From NCBI RefSeq assembly GCF_025949665.1, contig NZ_JAPDFT010000005.1, positions 124,001-188,000 on the forward strand: a stretch of DNA of 64,000 nucleotides, read 5' to 3'. The stretch comes from Chryseobacterium viscerum. Its GTDB lineage: Bacteria; Bacteroidota; Bacteroidia; Flavobacteriales; Weeksellaceae. Positions 8,146 through 17,316 of this stretch are shown piece by piece (position 1 is the first letter of the stretch; the number at the start of each line of letters is the position of its first letter). The position numbers were made by a program, and so were the translations under genes. A model generated the notes under the pieces. That model did no database searches, had not been told where the DNA came from, and was given only the letters and a program-made list of their open reading frames with translations.

Positions 8146-10298
8146 TACTTTACAATCTGGAAATCAAGCTGCTTCTGGATCAGGTTGGCTTTTACCACTT
8201 TGATCTGAACTTCATCTCCCAACTGATATTTGTTTCCGTGTCTTATTCCATATACCGCATGGGTTTTTGCATCATACATGTATGAGTCATCTACAAGGTC
8301 TCTCAATTTGATTAATCCTTCAGCTCCGTTTTCAGGAATTTCAACCCAGAAACCGAATTCTGCTACTCCGGAAATCACTCCTTTGAAAGTTTCCCCCAAG
8401 TGTTTTTTCATGAATTTCACCTGCATAAATTTGATAGAGTCTCTTTCTGCATCTGCTGCCAGTCTTTCCATCGCACTGCAGTGTTTTGCTTTGTCTTCAA
8501 GTTCACCTCTGTTTGGAGATTTTCCTCCATCCAGATAATGCTGAAGAAGACGGTGTGCAAGCAAATCCGGGTAACGGCGGATAGGAGAGGTAAAGTGGCT
8601 GTAATATTCAAAACCAAGACCATAGTGGCCAATCGGTTCTGTAGAATATACTGCCTTGCTCATACTTCTCATCGCAAGAGTTTCAATCATATTCTCTTCG
8701 CCTTTTCCTTTTACATCGTGAAGAAGCTTATTCAAAGATTCTGCAACCTTTTTGGTATTCGCAAGATTCATTTTATACCCGAAAGTAGCCACAAAATCTC
8801 TTAAAGATTCCAGTTTTGCCGGATCCGGATCATCGTGAACCCTATAAATAAATGTATTGTTGGTGATTTCACCTTTTCTACTTAGAGATACATATTCAGA
8901 TACTTTTTTATTGGCCAGTAGCATGAATTCTTCGATCAGGTGATTGGAATCCTTACTTATTTTAAAGTACACTCCAATCGGTTCATTATTTTCATCCAGA
9001 TTGAATCTTACTTCACTTCTGTCAAAAGTAATAGCTCCTCTTCGTATACGTTCATGACGCATAATCTTTGCCAGCCTGTCAAGCGTATTGATCTCTTCCG
9101 CCAGATCTCCCTGGCCGCTTTCTATACGTTCCTGAGCTTCCTCATAAGTAAATCTTCTGTCTGAATGAATCACTGTTCTTCCAAACCACTGTTTCTGAAT
9201 TTCAGCCTCTTCATTCAGTTCAAAAACTGCTGAAAAAGTATATTTATCTTCGTTGGGACGAAGGGAACAAACATCATTACTCAAAACTTCCGGCAGCATC
9301 GGAACAACTCTGTCAACAAGATATACCGAAGTAGCTCTCTTATACGCTTCATCATCAAGAATAGTTCCCGGAACCACATAATGAGATACATCAGCAATGT
9401 GAACTCCGATTTCCCAGTTTCCGTTTTCCAGTTTTCTTATGGATAGTGCATCATCAAAATCCTTAGCATCTTTAGGGTCAATCGTAAATGTACAGATATT
9501 ACGCATATCCCAACGTTTTGCAGCTTCTTCGTCCGTAATACTTCTGTCTATTTTATCTGCATCTGCTTCCACTTCTGATGGAAACTCGTAAGGCAGACCA
9601 TATTCTGCAAGGATAGAGTGGATTTCCGTTTCATGTTCTCCCGGAGCACCCAGCACCTGGATAATTTCTCCTTCAGGATTTTTATCTCCCGGTCTCCATT
9701 CTGTCATTTTTACGATTACTTTATCTCCATCTTCAGCATTGTTGAATTTTCCTTTTGGAATAAAGATATCTGTATTGATTGATTTTTTATCACAAACAAC
9801 AAACCCAAATTCTTTATGAGCTACCTTCTGAAATGTTCCTACAAATTCAGTTCTGGTACGCTCCAAAACTTCCAGAACAGAGCCTTCAAGTTTCTTTCCT
9901 TTATAATGATAAGTTATAATAAGAACCTTATCTCCCTGCAGGGCATCCTTCACATTTTTGGCGTGAACGAACACATCATCTTCCAATCCTTCCACACTTA
10001 CGTAAGCATTTCCGCTTTGGTTGAAGTCAATAGTTCCGGTAAGCGTTCCTGCAATTTTGAGGTTCACTATATATTTTCCTTTTTCTACTTCTTTGATTTT
10101 TTCAGAGCCCTGAAGTTTATGCAGAGCCTGAATGACAAGTTCTCTTTGTCTTGGATTTTTGTAATCTATCCCGTCAGCAATCTGCTTATAATTATAAATT
10201 TTGGATGAATTCGCATTCATAAAACGGAGGATCAGTCTTCCGATCTCCATCATTTTTAAATCATTTTTATGACTTATATATTTTCTTTTTTTTGGCAT
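8145..10298 (-). CDS. rnr: Ribonuclease R
   Basis: 717 residues. In order: an N-terminal winged-helix region (about 10-80), cold-shock OB domains (about 85-220), the RNB catalytic domain with the metal-binding DPKDAKDFDDA at 274-284, and a C-terminal S1 domain (about 635-717, TFKGVISGVAEFGFWVEI). RNase R is a processive 3'-5' exoribonuclease that degrades structured RNA and helps with rRNA and tmRNA quality control. It lacks the long Lys-rich tail of the Escherichia coli enzyme. Co-transcribed with the small membrane protein gene downstream. Confidence 0.96.
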   Translation of the reverse strand: MPKKRKYISHKNDLKMMEIGRLILRFMNANSSKIYNYKQIADGIDYKNPRQRELVIQALHKLQGSEKIKEVEKGKYIVNLKIAGTLTGTIDFNQSGNAYVSVEGLEDDVFVHAKNVKDALQGDKVLIITYHYKGKKLEGSVLEVLERTRTEFVGTFQKVAHKEFGFVVCDKKSINTDIFIPKGKFNNAEDGDKVIVKMTEWRPGDKNPEGEIIQVLGAPGEHETEIHSILAEYGLPYEFPSEVEADADKIDRSITDEEAAKRWDMRNICTFTIDPKDAKDFDDALSIRKLENGNWEIGVHIADVSHYVVPGTILDDEAYKRATSVYLVDRVVPMLPEVLSNDVCSLRPNEDKYTFSAVFELNEEAEIQKQWFGRTVIHSDRRFTYEEAQERIESGQGDLAEEINTLDRLAKIMRHERIRRGAITFDRSEVRFNLDENNEPIGVYFKISKDSNHLIEEFMLLANKKVSEYVSLSRKGEITNNTFIYRVHDDPDPAKLESLRDFVATFGYKMNLANTKKVAESLNKLLHDVKGKGEENMIETLAMRSMSKAVYSTEPIGHYGLGFEYYSHFTSPIRRYPDLLAHRLLQHYLDGGKSPNRGELEDKAKHCSAMERLAADAERDSIKFMQVKFMKKHLGETFKGVISGVAEFGFWVEIPENGAEGLIKLRDLVDDSYMYDAKTHAVYGIRHGNKYQLGDEVQIKVVKANLIQKQLDFQIVK

Positions 10299-10636
10299 TT
10301 TAATTTTCTTTTAATTAATTTGGTCTTAGTTCAAATAAAACCTTTTTCTAAATCTTTCCCCATTCATTCCTTATATATAAGGTTATTCAATTTCATCATT
10401 AGATTCTTTCCGTACATCATCAGAAATTATCTTTCAGTTTACTTAGAACGGGAGCTTTAGTTTTGTATAAATTTAATACAATTCTGGAGAAGAAAAGAGA
10501 AAAACCTTCTATTAAATATGTTTCAAATATAAGAAAGGCTTTAGAGAATAATAGAGTGTAATTTCTATTGGACACTGCAAATGTACGAATAAAAAATAAA
10601 TAAGGCTTGTAATATGATTTACAAGCCTTAGTATAT
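10299..10636. other. Gene-free interval upstream of rnr
   Basis: 338 bp between rnr and rpiB, both on the minus strand. It holds the rpiB terminator, a 14-bp perfect palindrome CCTTATATATAAGG at 10369-10382 about 70 bases before rnr, and otherwise AT-rich sequence. No coding pattern was seen. Confidence 0.6.
10591..10629 (-). terminator. rpiB terminator
   Basis: A perfect 11-bp stem (10602-10612 with 10619-10629) around a 6-base loop. On the minus strand it is followed by a T-rich run, and it lies directly after the rpiB stop. Confidence 0.85.
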
Positions 10637-11071
10637 TTAGCAAACTGCAATTTTATCAACTCTATTCTGGTGTCTTCCACCTTCAAAGTCTGTTGAAAGA
10701 AATCTGTCTACAATCTCAATCGCCAACTCCTTTGATATAAATCTTGCAGGCATTGAAATCATATTGGCATCATTATGCTGTCTTGCCAGTGTTGCAATCT
10801 CCGGCATCCAGCACAATGCACATCTTATTTTCTGGTGTTTGTTCGCAGTGATCTGAACTCCGTTTCCGCTTCCACAGATCAGAATTCCGAGCTCATTTTC
10901 CCCGTTTTCAACAGAAGTTGCAGCAGGGTGTACAAAGTCTGGATAATCCACACTGTTTGTGGAAAACGTTCCAAAATCCTGAACTTCAAAACGTTCTGAA
11001 AGGTAGTTCTTAACAATCTCCTTATATTCATAGCCTGCATGGTCCGCTGCGATAGCAATTTTTCTTTTCAT
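10637..11071 (-). CDS. rpiB: Ribose-5-phosphate isomerase B
   Basis: 144 residues, standard for RpiB, which interconverts ribose 5-phosphate and ribulose 5-phosphate in the pentose phosphate pathway. Motifs seen are AADHAGYEYK (8-17), the catalytic Cys66 within ICGSGNG, and RQHNDANM with the substrate-binding Arg/His/Asn set. A single-gene unit bounded by a candidate promoter at 11110-11117 and a hairpin terminator. It faces away from pgk across a 640-bp gene-free interval. Confidence 0.95.
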   Translation of the reverse strand: MKRKIAIAADHAGYEYKEIVKNYLSERFEVQDFGTFSTNSVDYPDFVHPAATSVENGENELGILICGSGNGVQITANKHQKIRCALCWMPEIATLARQHNDANMISMPARFISKELAIEIVDRFLSTDFEGGRHQNRVDKIAVC

Positions 11072-11109
11072 AATACTCTTATTAAGCTTTATTAGATTCT
11101 ATTTCCATA

Positions 11110-11117
11110 CAAAGGTA
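11110..11117 (-). promoter_or_regulatory. Candidate -7 promoter element for rpiB
   Basis: The minus strand reads TACCTTTG, matching TAnnTTTG about 38 bases before the rpiB start. No -33 element at the expected spacing. Confidence 0.35.
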
Positions 11118-11574
11118 AGAATAATAACAATTCGTGTTAGTAAACCCTGAGTTAATTGTTAAGAGGTATGTTAATAACTGTGGAAAACTTTTATCAACTT
11201 TCTATTTTTAAAGACCAATTTATTTCGTAATGGAAAATCTTTCCGTAAATTTTTACCACAACTTTCCAGATCTTTTCTCAAGCTATCCCCAGATTTTTCC
11301 ATAATAAAATAACTAATAATTGGCTCTTATCAAAGTTACCAACATTTGTTAATAAGTATGTGAAATAGCGGGTTTACAATGATTTATATTGTGAGTTAAA
11401 TATGAATTGAATAAAAGTTGAGTGTTACCAACTTTTAGCCTAAAACTTATCCCCGAAACTAACAACACTCAACAACAACTACATTATTCTTTTTTTTTAA
11501 AGAGAAAAAATTGTTGATTAATGGGTGATTGGGTTCGGGGAAAGTTTTTGAAAACTTTTATTTTAATCAATCTG

Positions 11575-11601
11575 TTGAAAAAGTTTAAAACCTTACATTT
11601 G
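11575..11601 (+). promoter_or_regulatory. Candidate pgk promoter
   Basis: TACATTTG at 11594-11601 is a perfect TAnnTTTG match, with TTG at 11575-11577. The 16-bp spacing is shorter than usual. Transcription from here would give a leader of about 105 nt before the pgk ATG. Confidence 0.45.
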
Positions 11602-11713
11602 TGAAACGAAAATTCAATGAGATTTATGAAATTGTCTTTGCAGGATTTACGGAAAAGCAAACCGGGATCTGGGCACAGGAGTTTCATTTGACTCAGAAAA
11701 AATAAATCTACTT

Positions 11714-12904
11714 ATGAAAACAATCAATGATTTCAATTTTAAAGATAAGAAAGCTCTGGTAAGAGTGGACTTCAATGTTCCTCAGGACGATCAGCTGAAG
11801 GTGACAGACAATACGAGAATTGTTGCTGTGAAACCAACAGTGGAGAAGATCCTTAATGATGGTGGTTCGGTCATCTTAATAACACACCTTGGAAGACCTA
11901 AGGGTGAGGTTAAAGATGAATTTTCTCTTAAGCATATTCTTGCCGAAGTTTCTGCTGTTCTTGGACAGGAGGTTAAGTTTGTTGATGAATGCATTGGGGA
12001 AAAGGCAGAGAAAGCTGCTGCTGAACTGAAACCGGGGGAGATTTTATTACTGGAAAATGTACGTTTTCATAATGAAGAGGAAAAAGGAGATGCAGGTTTT
12101 GCTGAAAAGCTTTCTAAACTAGGAGATGCTTATGTAAATGATGCATTCGGGACTGCACATAGAGCTCATGCTTCTACAGCAGTGATTGCTCAATATTTCC
12201 CATCAACTAAATATTTCGGTTTGCTGATGGCTAATGAGCTTCAGGCGATCGATAAGGTATTAAAGAGTGGTGAGAGACCGGTTACGGCCATCCTTGGAGG
12301 ATCTAAAGTTTCAACTAAAATTACCATTATAGAAAATATTCTTCCTGCAGTAGATAATCTTATTATAGGTGGAGGAATGGCATTTACATTTATTAAGGCT
12401 CTTGGAGGGAAAATTGGTAATTCTTTGGTAGAAGAAGACAAACTTCCTTTAGCTCTTGAGATTTTAGGGAAAGCTAAAGAACATAAAGTAAAAGTTTATC
12501 TTCCTTCTGATGCTATCATCGCTGAAAGTTTTAGTAATGATGTGGAAAGAAAAGAAGCTGACATCTACGCAATCCCTGAAGGATGGATGGGACTTGATGC
12601 TGGCCATAAATCCAGAGATCAGTTCAACGATGTGTTGTTAAATTCAAGAACTATTCTTTGGAATGGGCCGATAGGAGTTTTTGAAATGTCAAATTTTGCT
12701 GGTGGAACTGTTGCATTGGGCGAGAGCATTGCTGAGGCAACAAGATTAGGAGCTTTTTCTTTAGTTGGAGGAGGAGACAGTGTTGCATTTGTTAAGCAAT
12801 TCGGATATGCTGATCAGGTAAGTTATGTTTCTACCGGTGGTGGAGCAATGCTTGAAAGTCTTGAAGGACTTGAATTACCAGGTGTAGCTGCAATCAATAA
12901 TTAA
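11714..12904 (+). CDS. pgk: Phosphoglycerate kinase
   Basis: 396 residues, the normal bacterial length. Pgk transfers the acyl phosphate of 1,3-bisphosphoglycerate to ADP in glycolysis. Family motifs in order: RVDFNVP (near 19-25), THLGRPKG (about 59-66), ENVRFH, the hinge region GGSKVSTK (about 196-203), WNGPIGVFE and the nucleotide-binding GGGDSVA. It is a monocistronic gene with its own candidate promoter and a strong terminator 22 bases after the stop. Confidence 0.97.
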   Translation: MKTINDFNFKDKKALVRVDFNVPQDDQLKVTDNTRIVAVKPTVEKILNDGGSVILITHLGRPKGEVKDEFSLKHILAEVSAVLGQEVKFVDECIGEKAEKAAAELKPGEILLLENVRFHNEEEKGDAGFAEKLSKLGDAYVNDAFGTAHRAHASTAVIAQYFPSTKYFGLLMANELQAIDKVLKSGERPVTAILGGSKVSTKITIIENILPAVDNLIIGGGMAFTFIKALGGKIGNSLVEEDKLPLALEILGKAKEHKVKVYLPSDAIIAESFSNDVERKEADIYAIPEGWMGLDAGHKSRDQFNDVLLNSRTILWNGPIGVFEMSNFAGGTVALGESIAEATRLGAFSLVGGGDSVAFVKQFGYADQVSYVSTGGGAMLESLEGLELPGVAAINN

Positions 12905-12926
12905 TACAAAAGAATAGATATTTTAT

Positions 12927-12958
12927 AGTCTGCTAATATAATTAGCAGACTTTTTTTA
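12927..12958 (+). terminator. pgk terminator
   Basis: A perfect 11-bp stem (12927-12937 with 12941-12951), a 3-base loop, and a T-run of seven. Confidence 0.9.
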
Positions 12959-13699
12959 TTTATTAGATTGTGAGAAAACCCATTATTAATCGAAGTTTTG
13001 GATGTGTTTTAGATATAACCACAGGTTATATTGATTTAGGTTTAATTCTCTTTCAGTTACTTAGGTTTTTAGTAGATTCTATTTTCGGCTTTTCATTTTA
13101 AAATTGAGTAATTTTAGATATTCAGTTCTCTACTTCATACCTTAATTTGTGTGGTAAATGGCTATATTTTTTTACTGTTAAATTCTAAACTTGTTGAGAG
13201 AAGAAGTTAGATTTTTTTCATTAATTGCTATGTATGTTTTGATTGAATAGGTAGGTAAAATGATTTGATTTGAAGTAAAATTTCTGACAGATAAGAGAGT
13301 ATTTCCCGTTAATTATTTCTTGAGCGTGACACTATAATTTTTTTGAATAATATCTTTAATGTTTAATTTGGGAATCTCCGAATTCTTTTGGAATTTGATT
13401 TTATATAGTACTTAATGTCTATTTTTTAACTTTTACGCTGACTTTATATAATTTTTAAGGCAAAGTATTATATCTTATTTATTTCACGTATTTGTGATGA
13501 TGTTGTATATTATTGTATATCAGTAATTAAACTGTTTTATAGTATGGAATTATATAGTGATTATCATTTGACATTATAGATTTTGATTAAAAATTATTCA
13601 TTTAATACTATAAAAGGAAGGTAACAATCAATTTTTTTCATAAACGAATTTCATTAAATTTTTAAAACAGACTTATTTAAGAATTTTTCTTTTCTATCA

Positions 13700-13935
13700 G
13701 TTTATATTTTATAAGAATCTTCAATTATTGCTTTTTAAGTACTGTATTTTTAATTTTTTAATTTCTTCTCATTGTAATTTTCGGAAGTTATCATTTCTTC
13801 GAAAATTATATTTTAAAATATGTTTTAATTTTTTGGATTAGGATTGGATGGAGTAGGGGTGTTTTAAATTCCAGGTATTAATTTTTATTTTTTGATTTAG
13901 AATGAAATTATTTTTTCTTCAAGAGATTTTTTTTT
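13700..13935 (-). pseudogene. Decayed 5' fragment of a methyltransferase paralogue (copy 1)
   Basis: The plus strand at 13846-13866 reads ATTGGATGGAGTAGGGGTG, differing by one base from ATTGGATGGAATAGGGGTG inside the intact methyltransferase gene (15103-15121). Read on the minus strand this still encodes TPTPSN where the intact protein has TTPIPSN (26-32). Weaker similarity continues on both sides, and in-frame stops surround it. Ends are approximate. AT-rich bias could inflate the weaker similarity, so this needs an alignment. Confidence 0.4.
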
Positions 13936-13942
13936 GAATCCC

Positions 13943-14235
13943 CTGAAAATTGACCTCTATATTTGCTTCTAAAATTGAAAAACTATCTTTTCCTGAGTAT
14001 TTATACTTTTTTCTATTTTGACGATGAATTTGTACCCTTTGTGATGGAATTTATCATTTGGAACATTTTTTTTTGTTTCATATCAATTTATAGGCAGCTA
14101 TTGAATACAGATTTAAATGTTCAAGGAAAACTCTAGGTAATGAATAAGAGAAATACCTATTTCCTTTTTTATATTGTTTTTAAAAATGGAGTAGGGGAGA
14201 GTTCTGAAAAATACAACAAGGATGTTAAATTTTTA
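13943..14235 (-). pseudogene. Internally deleted methyltransferase remnant (copy 2)
   Basis: The right part (14141-14215) tracks the 5' region of the intact methyltransferase gene: GAGAAATA near 14147 matches 15057, and TGGAGTAGGGG near 14190 matches the block near 15108. The left end (13943-13981) repeats the sequence just past the intact gene's stop: CTGAAAATTGACCT near 13943 and again near 14328, followed in each case by CTATCTTTT. This is what a tandem duplicate with most of its middle deleted would look like. Boundaries are approximate. Confidence 0.4.
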
Positions 14236-14280
14236 TAAGATTGAATAAATTTTGAAAATCTTCTTTATCAGATAAAAAGA

Positions 14281-14306
14281 AAACTCAGGAGTAAAATCCT
14301 AAGTTT
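14281..14306. terminator. Terminator downstream of the methyltransferase gene
   Basis: A 10-bp stem with one mismatch (14281-14290 with 14297-14306) and a 6-base loop. T-rich tracts flank it on either strand, so it can act for the minus-strand methyltransferase. Confidence 0.6.
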
Positions 14307-14367
14307 TTGTTTTTAAAGCTTAAAATGCTGAAAATTGACCTTCAGAAATGGGTCAAAAATCAATTTT

Positions 14368-15189
14368 CTATCTTTTTTCGATAATGTATATCAAACTTGA
14401 AAATTCGTTTGAAAATAACGCTTTTATGTTCGAAATTGTTCCGTAGACCACTGCTTTTATCCAAAATAGGGGTGATTTTTTGTATTTTTCGCTCAACATG
14501 GAGATGTAATAAGAGTCTAATACTAAAGGTTTGATTTTTCTCATTTTCCAGTCTGATTTTTTTGAAATCAGGTTTTCCATTCCGTTTTTTGAAAAATGAT
14601 AAATGTGTCTTGGTACATCATAAGCTGCCCAATATTCTTTATAATGTTTTGCATCATATGAAGTAGGGTTGGGAACAGCAATAATAAGAATTCCTTTTTC
14701 TTTTAATTTTTCGTTAAAAATGTTAAGCATTTCATCCTGATTCTCGATATGTTCAAACACATGCCATAATGTAATAGCATCTAAGCTGTTTTCTTCAATT
14801 GTATTGATATTATCCAATATAGTAGCCTTCGTTATTTTTCCTTGTGCTGCTTTTCTTGCATCTGCATCAGGCTCAAAACCGAAAGTCTCAAAATCATTTT
14901 CTATAAATTTAACAAACTCTCCGGCACCGCATCCATAATCAAGAACTCTTGATCCTTTTTTTATTCTGTCTACTAATACATTTTTTTTGTATTGAAGATT
15001 GAATGACTGAAGAAATTTATAAAGCTTTTCTTTCAGACTTCCGGAATCCTGATGATGAGAAATATAATTTTCACTTTCATAATATCTGGAAATATTGGAT
15101 GGAATAGGGGTGGTCTTGAATACCCCTTTCGTTTCTGTCTCTTTAATTTCAAAAATTTCCTGTGAAAGAAAATGATCTTTTATTTTCAT
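14368..15189 (-). CDS. Class I SAM-dependent methyltransferase
   Basis: 273 residues. Motif I is VLDYGCGAGEF (82-92), followed by the acidic strand-2 residue in GFEPD (about 106) and the motif LWHVFEHIEN (141-150), typical of Methyltransf_11/23 enzymes, including those acting on lipids, quinones or sugars. The first 70 residues have no recognised domain; a phosphopantetheine or metal site is absent. The C-terminus contains a hydrophobic helix (about 235-250). Substrate unknown. The gene lies downstream of mnmG, past a parS site, and apparently has decayed duplicates on its 3' side. Confidence 0.85.
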   Translation of the reverse strand: MKIKDHFLSQEIFEIKETETKGVFKTTPIPSNISRYYESENYISHHQDSGSLKEKLYKFLQSFNLQYKKNVLVDRIKKGSRVLDYGCGAGEFVKFIENDFETFGFEPDADARKAAQGKITKATILDNINTIEENSLDAITLWHVFEHIENQDEMLNIFNEKLKEKGILIIAVPNPTSYDAKHYKEYWAAYDVPRHIYHFSKNGMENLISKKSDWKMRKIKPLVLDSYYISMLSEKYKKSPLFWIKAVVYGTISNIKALFSNEFSSLIYIIEKR

Positions 15190-15283
15190 TGAAATCGTAA
15201 TCTTTTATATTGTAAAAAAGATTAAGATATTCTGAGCTTGATATATGCTCATAAATACCTTAATCTTTGCTTTATTTTTTTAA

Positions 15284-15299
15284 TGTTTCACGTGAAACA
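15284..15299. other. parS: parS centromere-like site (left copy)
   Basis: TGTTTCACGTGAAACA, a perfect 16-bp palindrome matching the bacterial parS consensus TGTTNCACGTGAAACA bound by ParB. The symmetry extends to 18 bp (15283-15300). It lies 7 bp beyond the mnmG stop codon. Confidence 0.92.
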
Positions 15300-15306
15300 T
15301 ATTTTT

Positions 15307-17169
15307 TTAACGTCCTAAATAGACTAATAAAACGTTTATGTCAGCTGGAGAAACCCCGCTTATTCTTCCTGCTTGTGCTATAGTTTTCGGACGTACGTTA
15401 GACATCTTCTGTTTTGCTTCTGCTGAAAGGCTGCTTAGCTTTGTATAATCAAAATCCTCTGGAATTTTAATGTTTTCCAGGCGGTTCAATTTGGCTACAT
15501 TTTCTTTTTCTTTCTCAATATATCCTTTATACTTAATATTGATCTCTGCCTGTTCTCTTACTTCATCGTTGTATTGGCTTGAAACTTCTTTAATGAAATC
15601 AATTTCATCCAGTTTTCCTAATGTCATATGGGGTCTGGTAAGAATTTGTGCTGCTCTGTATGCCTGATCTACCGGATTGCTGTCTATAGATTCAAGAACT
15701 GGATTAATAATACCAGGTTTTAAAGAGGTTTCACGAAGAAACTCTTCAAGTGATTGGCTTTCAGATACTTTTGTTTCCATTTTTCTTAATCTGTCTTCTT
15801 TTGCCAATCCTAATTGGTAAGCTTTTTCAGTTAATCTGATATCTGCATTATCTTGTCTTAAAAGAAGTCTGTATTCTGCACGTGAAGTAAACATTCTATA
15901 AGGTTCTTCAGTTCCTTTGGTGATAAGATCATCTATTAAGACTCCGATATAAGCTTCGTCTCTGTTTAGAATGAAATCTCCTTTTTCATGAACTTTATTA
16001 TGAGCGTTAATACCAGCAATTAAACCTTGGCCTGCTGCTTCTTCATATCCTGTTGTCCCATTAATCTGTCCTGCAAAATATAAATTATCAATTAATTTTG
16101 TTTCCAGAGTATGTTTTAATTGGGTAGGAGGGAAGTAGTCATATTCAATTGCGTAACCAGGACGGAATACTTTTACGTTTTCAAATCCAGGAATCTGTTT
16201 CATTGCTTTTATCTGTACATCTTCCGGAAGAGAAGAGCTGAATCCGTTTACATAGATCTCTACAGTTTTCCATCCTTCAGGTTCTACGAAAAGCTGGTGT
16301 CTGTTTCTTTCAGCAAAACGGTTGATTTTATCTTCAATACTTGGGCAGTATCTCGGACCTAAGCTTTGAATTGTACCATTGAACATTGGGCTTCTGTCAA
16401 AACCTTCTCTCAAAATATCATGTACAGTTTCGTTTGTATATACAATATGACAGCTTAATTGTTTTGTTAATTTCGGAGTATCAAGATAGCTGAATTTTTG
16501 AGGATTTTCATCTCCTTTCTGTTCTTCCATCTTTGAATAATCCAAACTTCTTCCGTCTACTCTTGGTGGAGTTCCGGTTTTCATTCTTCCAGCTTCAAAT
16601 CCTAAAGTGACCAATTGTTCTGTAATTCCAAATGCTCTTGGTTCACCCATTCTTCCTCCGCCTAATTGTTTATCTCCAACGTGAATTAATCCGTTAAGAA
16701 AAGTTCCGTTAGTAAGAACTACAGATTTTGCTTTGATCTCAATTCCTAAAGAAGTAACCACTCCTGTTACTTTATTATTTTCAACGATCAGTTGTTTCAC
16801 CATATCCTGAAAGAAATCAAGATTGGGAGTATTCTCTAATGCTAAGCGCCATTCTTCGGCAAAAAGCATTCTATCATTTTGGGTTCTCGGAGACCACATC
16901 GCAGGACCTTTTGAAAGATTCAGCATTTTGAATTGGATAGCAGATTTGTCTGCTACAATTCCGGAATATCCTCCCATTGCATCAATCTCTCTTACGATCT
17001 GTCCTTTTGCGATTCCGCCCATTGCCGGGTTGCAACTCATCTGTCCGATGGTCTGCATATTCATTGTAACGAGTAGTGTTTTTGAACCGAGATTAGCTGC
17101 TGCTGCTGCGGCTTCACAACCTGCGTGTCCTGCACCTACTACTATTACATCATATATTTCTGAAATCAT
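15307..17169 (-). CDS. mnmG: tRNA uridine-5-carboxymethylaminomethyl(34) synthesis enzyme MnmG (GidA)
   Basis: 620 residues, full length for MnmG. With MnmE it builds the cmnm5U modification at the wobble position of tRNAs using FAD and methylene-tetrahydrofolate. The FAD-binding motif GAGHAGCEAA is at 12-21. MNMQTIGQMSCNPAMGG, the family block RYCPSIEDKI and the C-terminal helical domain (TRPHMTLG, then ISGVSPADI) are all present. It is bracketed by two identical parS palindromes, one 7 bp past its stop and one 46 bp before its start. gidA is often origin-proximal in bacteria. Confidence 0.97.
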   Translation of the reverse strand: MISEIYDVIVVGAGHAGCEAAAAAANLGSKTLLVTMNMQTIGQMSCNPAMGGIAKGQIVREIDAMGGYSGIVADKSAIQFKMLNLSKGPAMWSPRTQNDRMLFAEEWRLALENTPNLDFFQDMVKQLIVENNKVTGVVTSLGIEIKAKSVVLTNGTFLNGLIHVGDKQLGGGRMGEPRAFGITEQLVTLGFEAGRMKTGTPPRVDGRSLDYSKMEEQKGDENPQKFSYLDTPKLTKQLSCHIVYTNETVHDILREGFDRSPMFNGTIQSLGPRYCPSIEDKINRFAERNRHQLFVEPEGWKTVEIYVNGFSSSLPEDVQIKAMKQIPGFENVKVFRPGYAIEYDYFPPTQLKHTLETKLIDNLYFAGQINGTTGYEEAAGQGLIAGINAHNKVHEKGDFILNRDEAYIGVLIDDLITKGTEEPYRMFTSRAEYRLLLRQDNADIRLTEKAYQLGLAKEDRLRKMETKVSESQSLEEFLRETSLKPGIINPVLESIDSNPVDQAYRAAQILTRPHMTLGKLDEIDFIKEVSSQYNDEVREQAEINIKYKGYIEKEKENVAKLNRLENIKIPEDFDYTKLSSLSAEAKQKMSNVRPKTIAQAGRISGVSPADINVLLVYLGR

Positions 17170-17215
17170 TTTTATCTCGCTTGTTTTAAGCTTTAAACCT
17201 TATCTTTATAACCAA

Positions 17216-17231
17216 TGTTTCACGTGAAACA
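17216..17231. other. parS: parS centromere-like site (right copy)
   Basis: TGTTTCACGTGAAACA again, identical to the copy at 15284-15299 and likewise symmetric over 18 bp (17215-17232). It sits upstream of the mnmG start codon, so ParB binding or spreading could affect mnmG transcription. Confidence 0.92.
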
Positions 17232-17316
17232 TTTTTGGAGAATGCACTCTAAGTAAAGTTATATTATTACTAGAATTGAGTACTTTAGGTATGGGACTTT
17301 AAGTGATTGTTCAATT

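Larger units (their letters stand above)
11072..11713. other. Gene-free interval between rpiB and pgk; candidate oriC
   Basis: 642 bp of AT-rich sequence between divergent genes. It contains several near matches to the DnaA box TTATCCACA: TGTGGAAAA at about 11180 (one mismatch to the reverse box), TTTACCACA near 11251, TTATCAACT near 11191, CTATCCCCA near 11283 and TTATCCCCG near 11448, plus repeated GTTAATAA words. No exact box was found. Two parS sites lie 3.6 and 5.5 kb to the right, so a replication origin is possible. The pgk promoter is at its right end. Confidence 0.3.
12905..14367. other. 1.46-kb AT-rich gene-free interval
   Basis: No open frame of credible coding character. It holds the pgk terminator, an 8-bp inverted repeat ATATAACC/GGTTATAT around ACA (13013-13031), two probable decayed copies of the adjacent methyltransferase gene (about 13700-13935 and 13943-14235), and the hairpin that ends the intact methyltransferase gene (14281-14306). 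The part from 13032 to about 13700 shows nothing I can name. Confidence 0.6.

Noticed and set aside
10420..10686. 88-codon minus-strand frame overlapping the 3' end of rpiB
   Set aside because: It begins inside rpiB in another frame and crosses the rpiB terminator.
11484..11687. 67-codon minus-strand frame upstream of pgk
   Set aside because: Composition is that of antisense leader DNA; it overlaps the pgk promoter and has no neighbour or motif support.
11617..11691. 24-codon frame in the pgk leader
   Set aside because: Could be translated, but nothing beyond its presence supports it.
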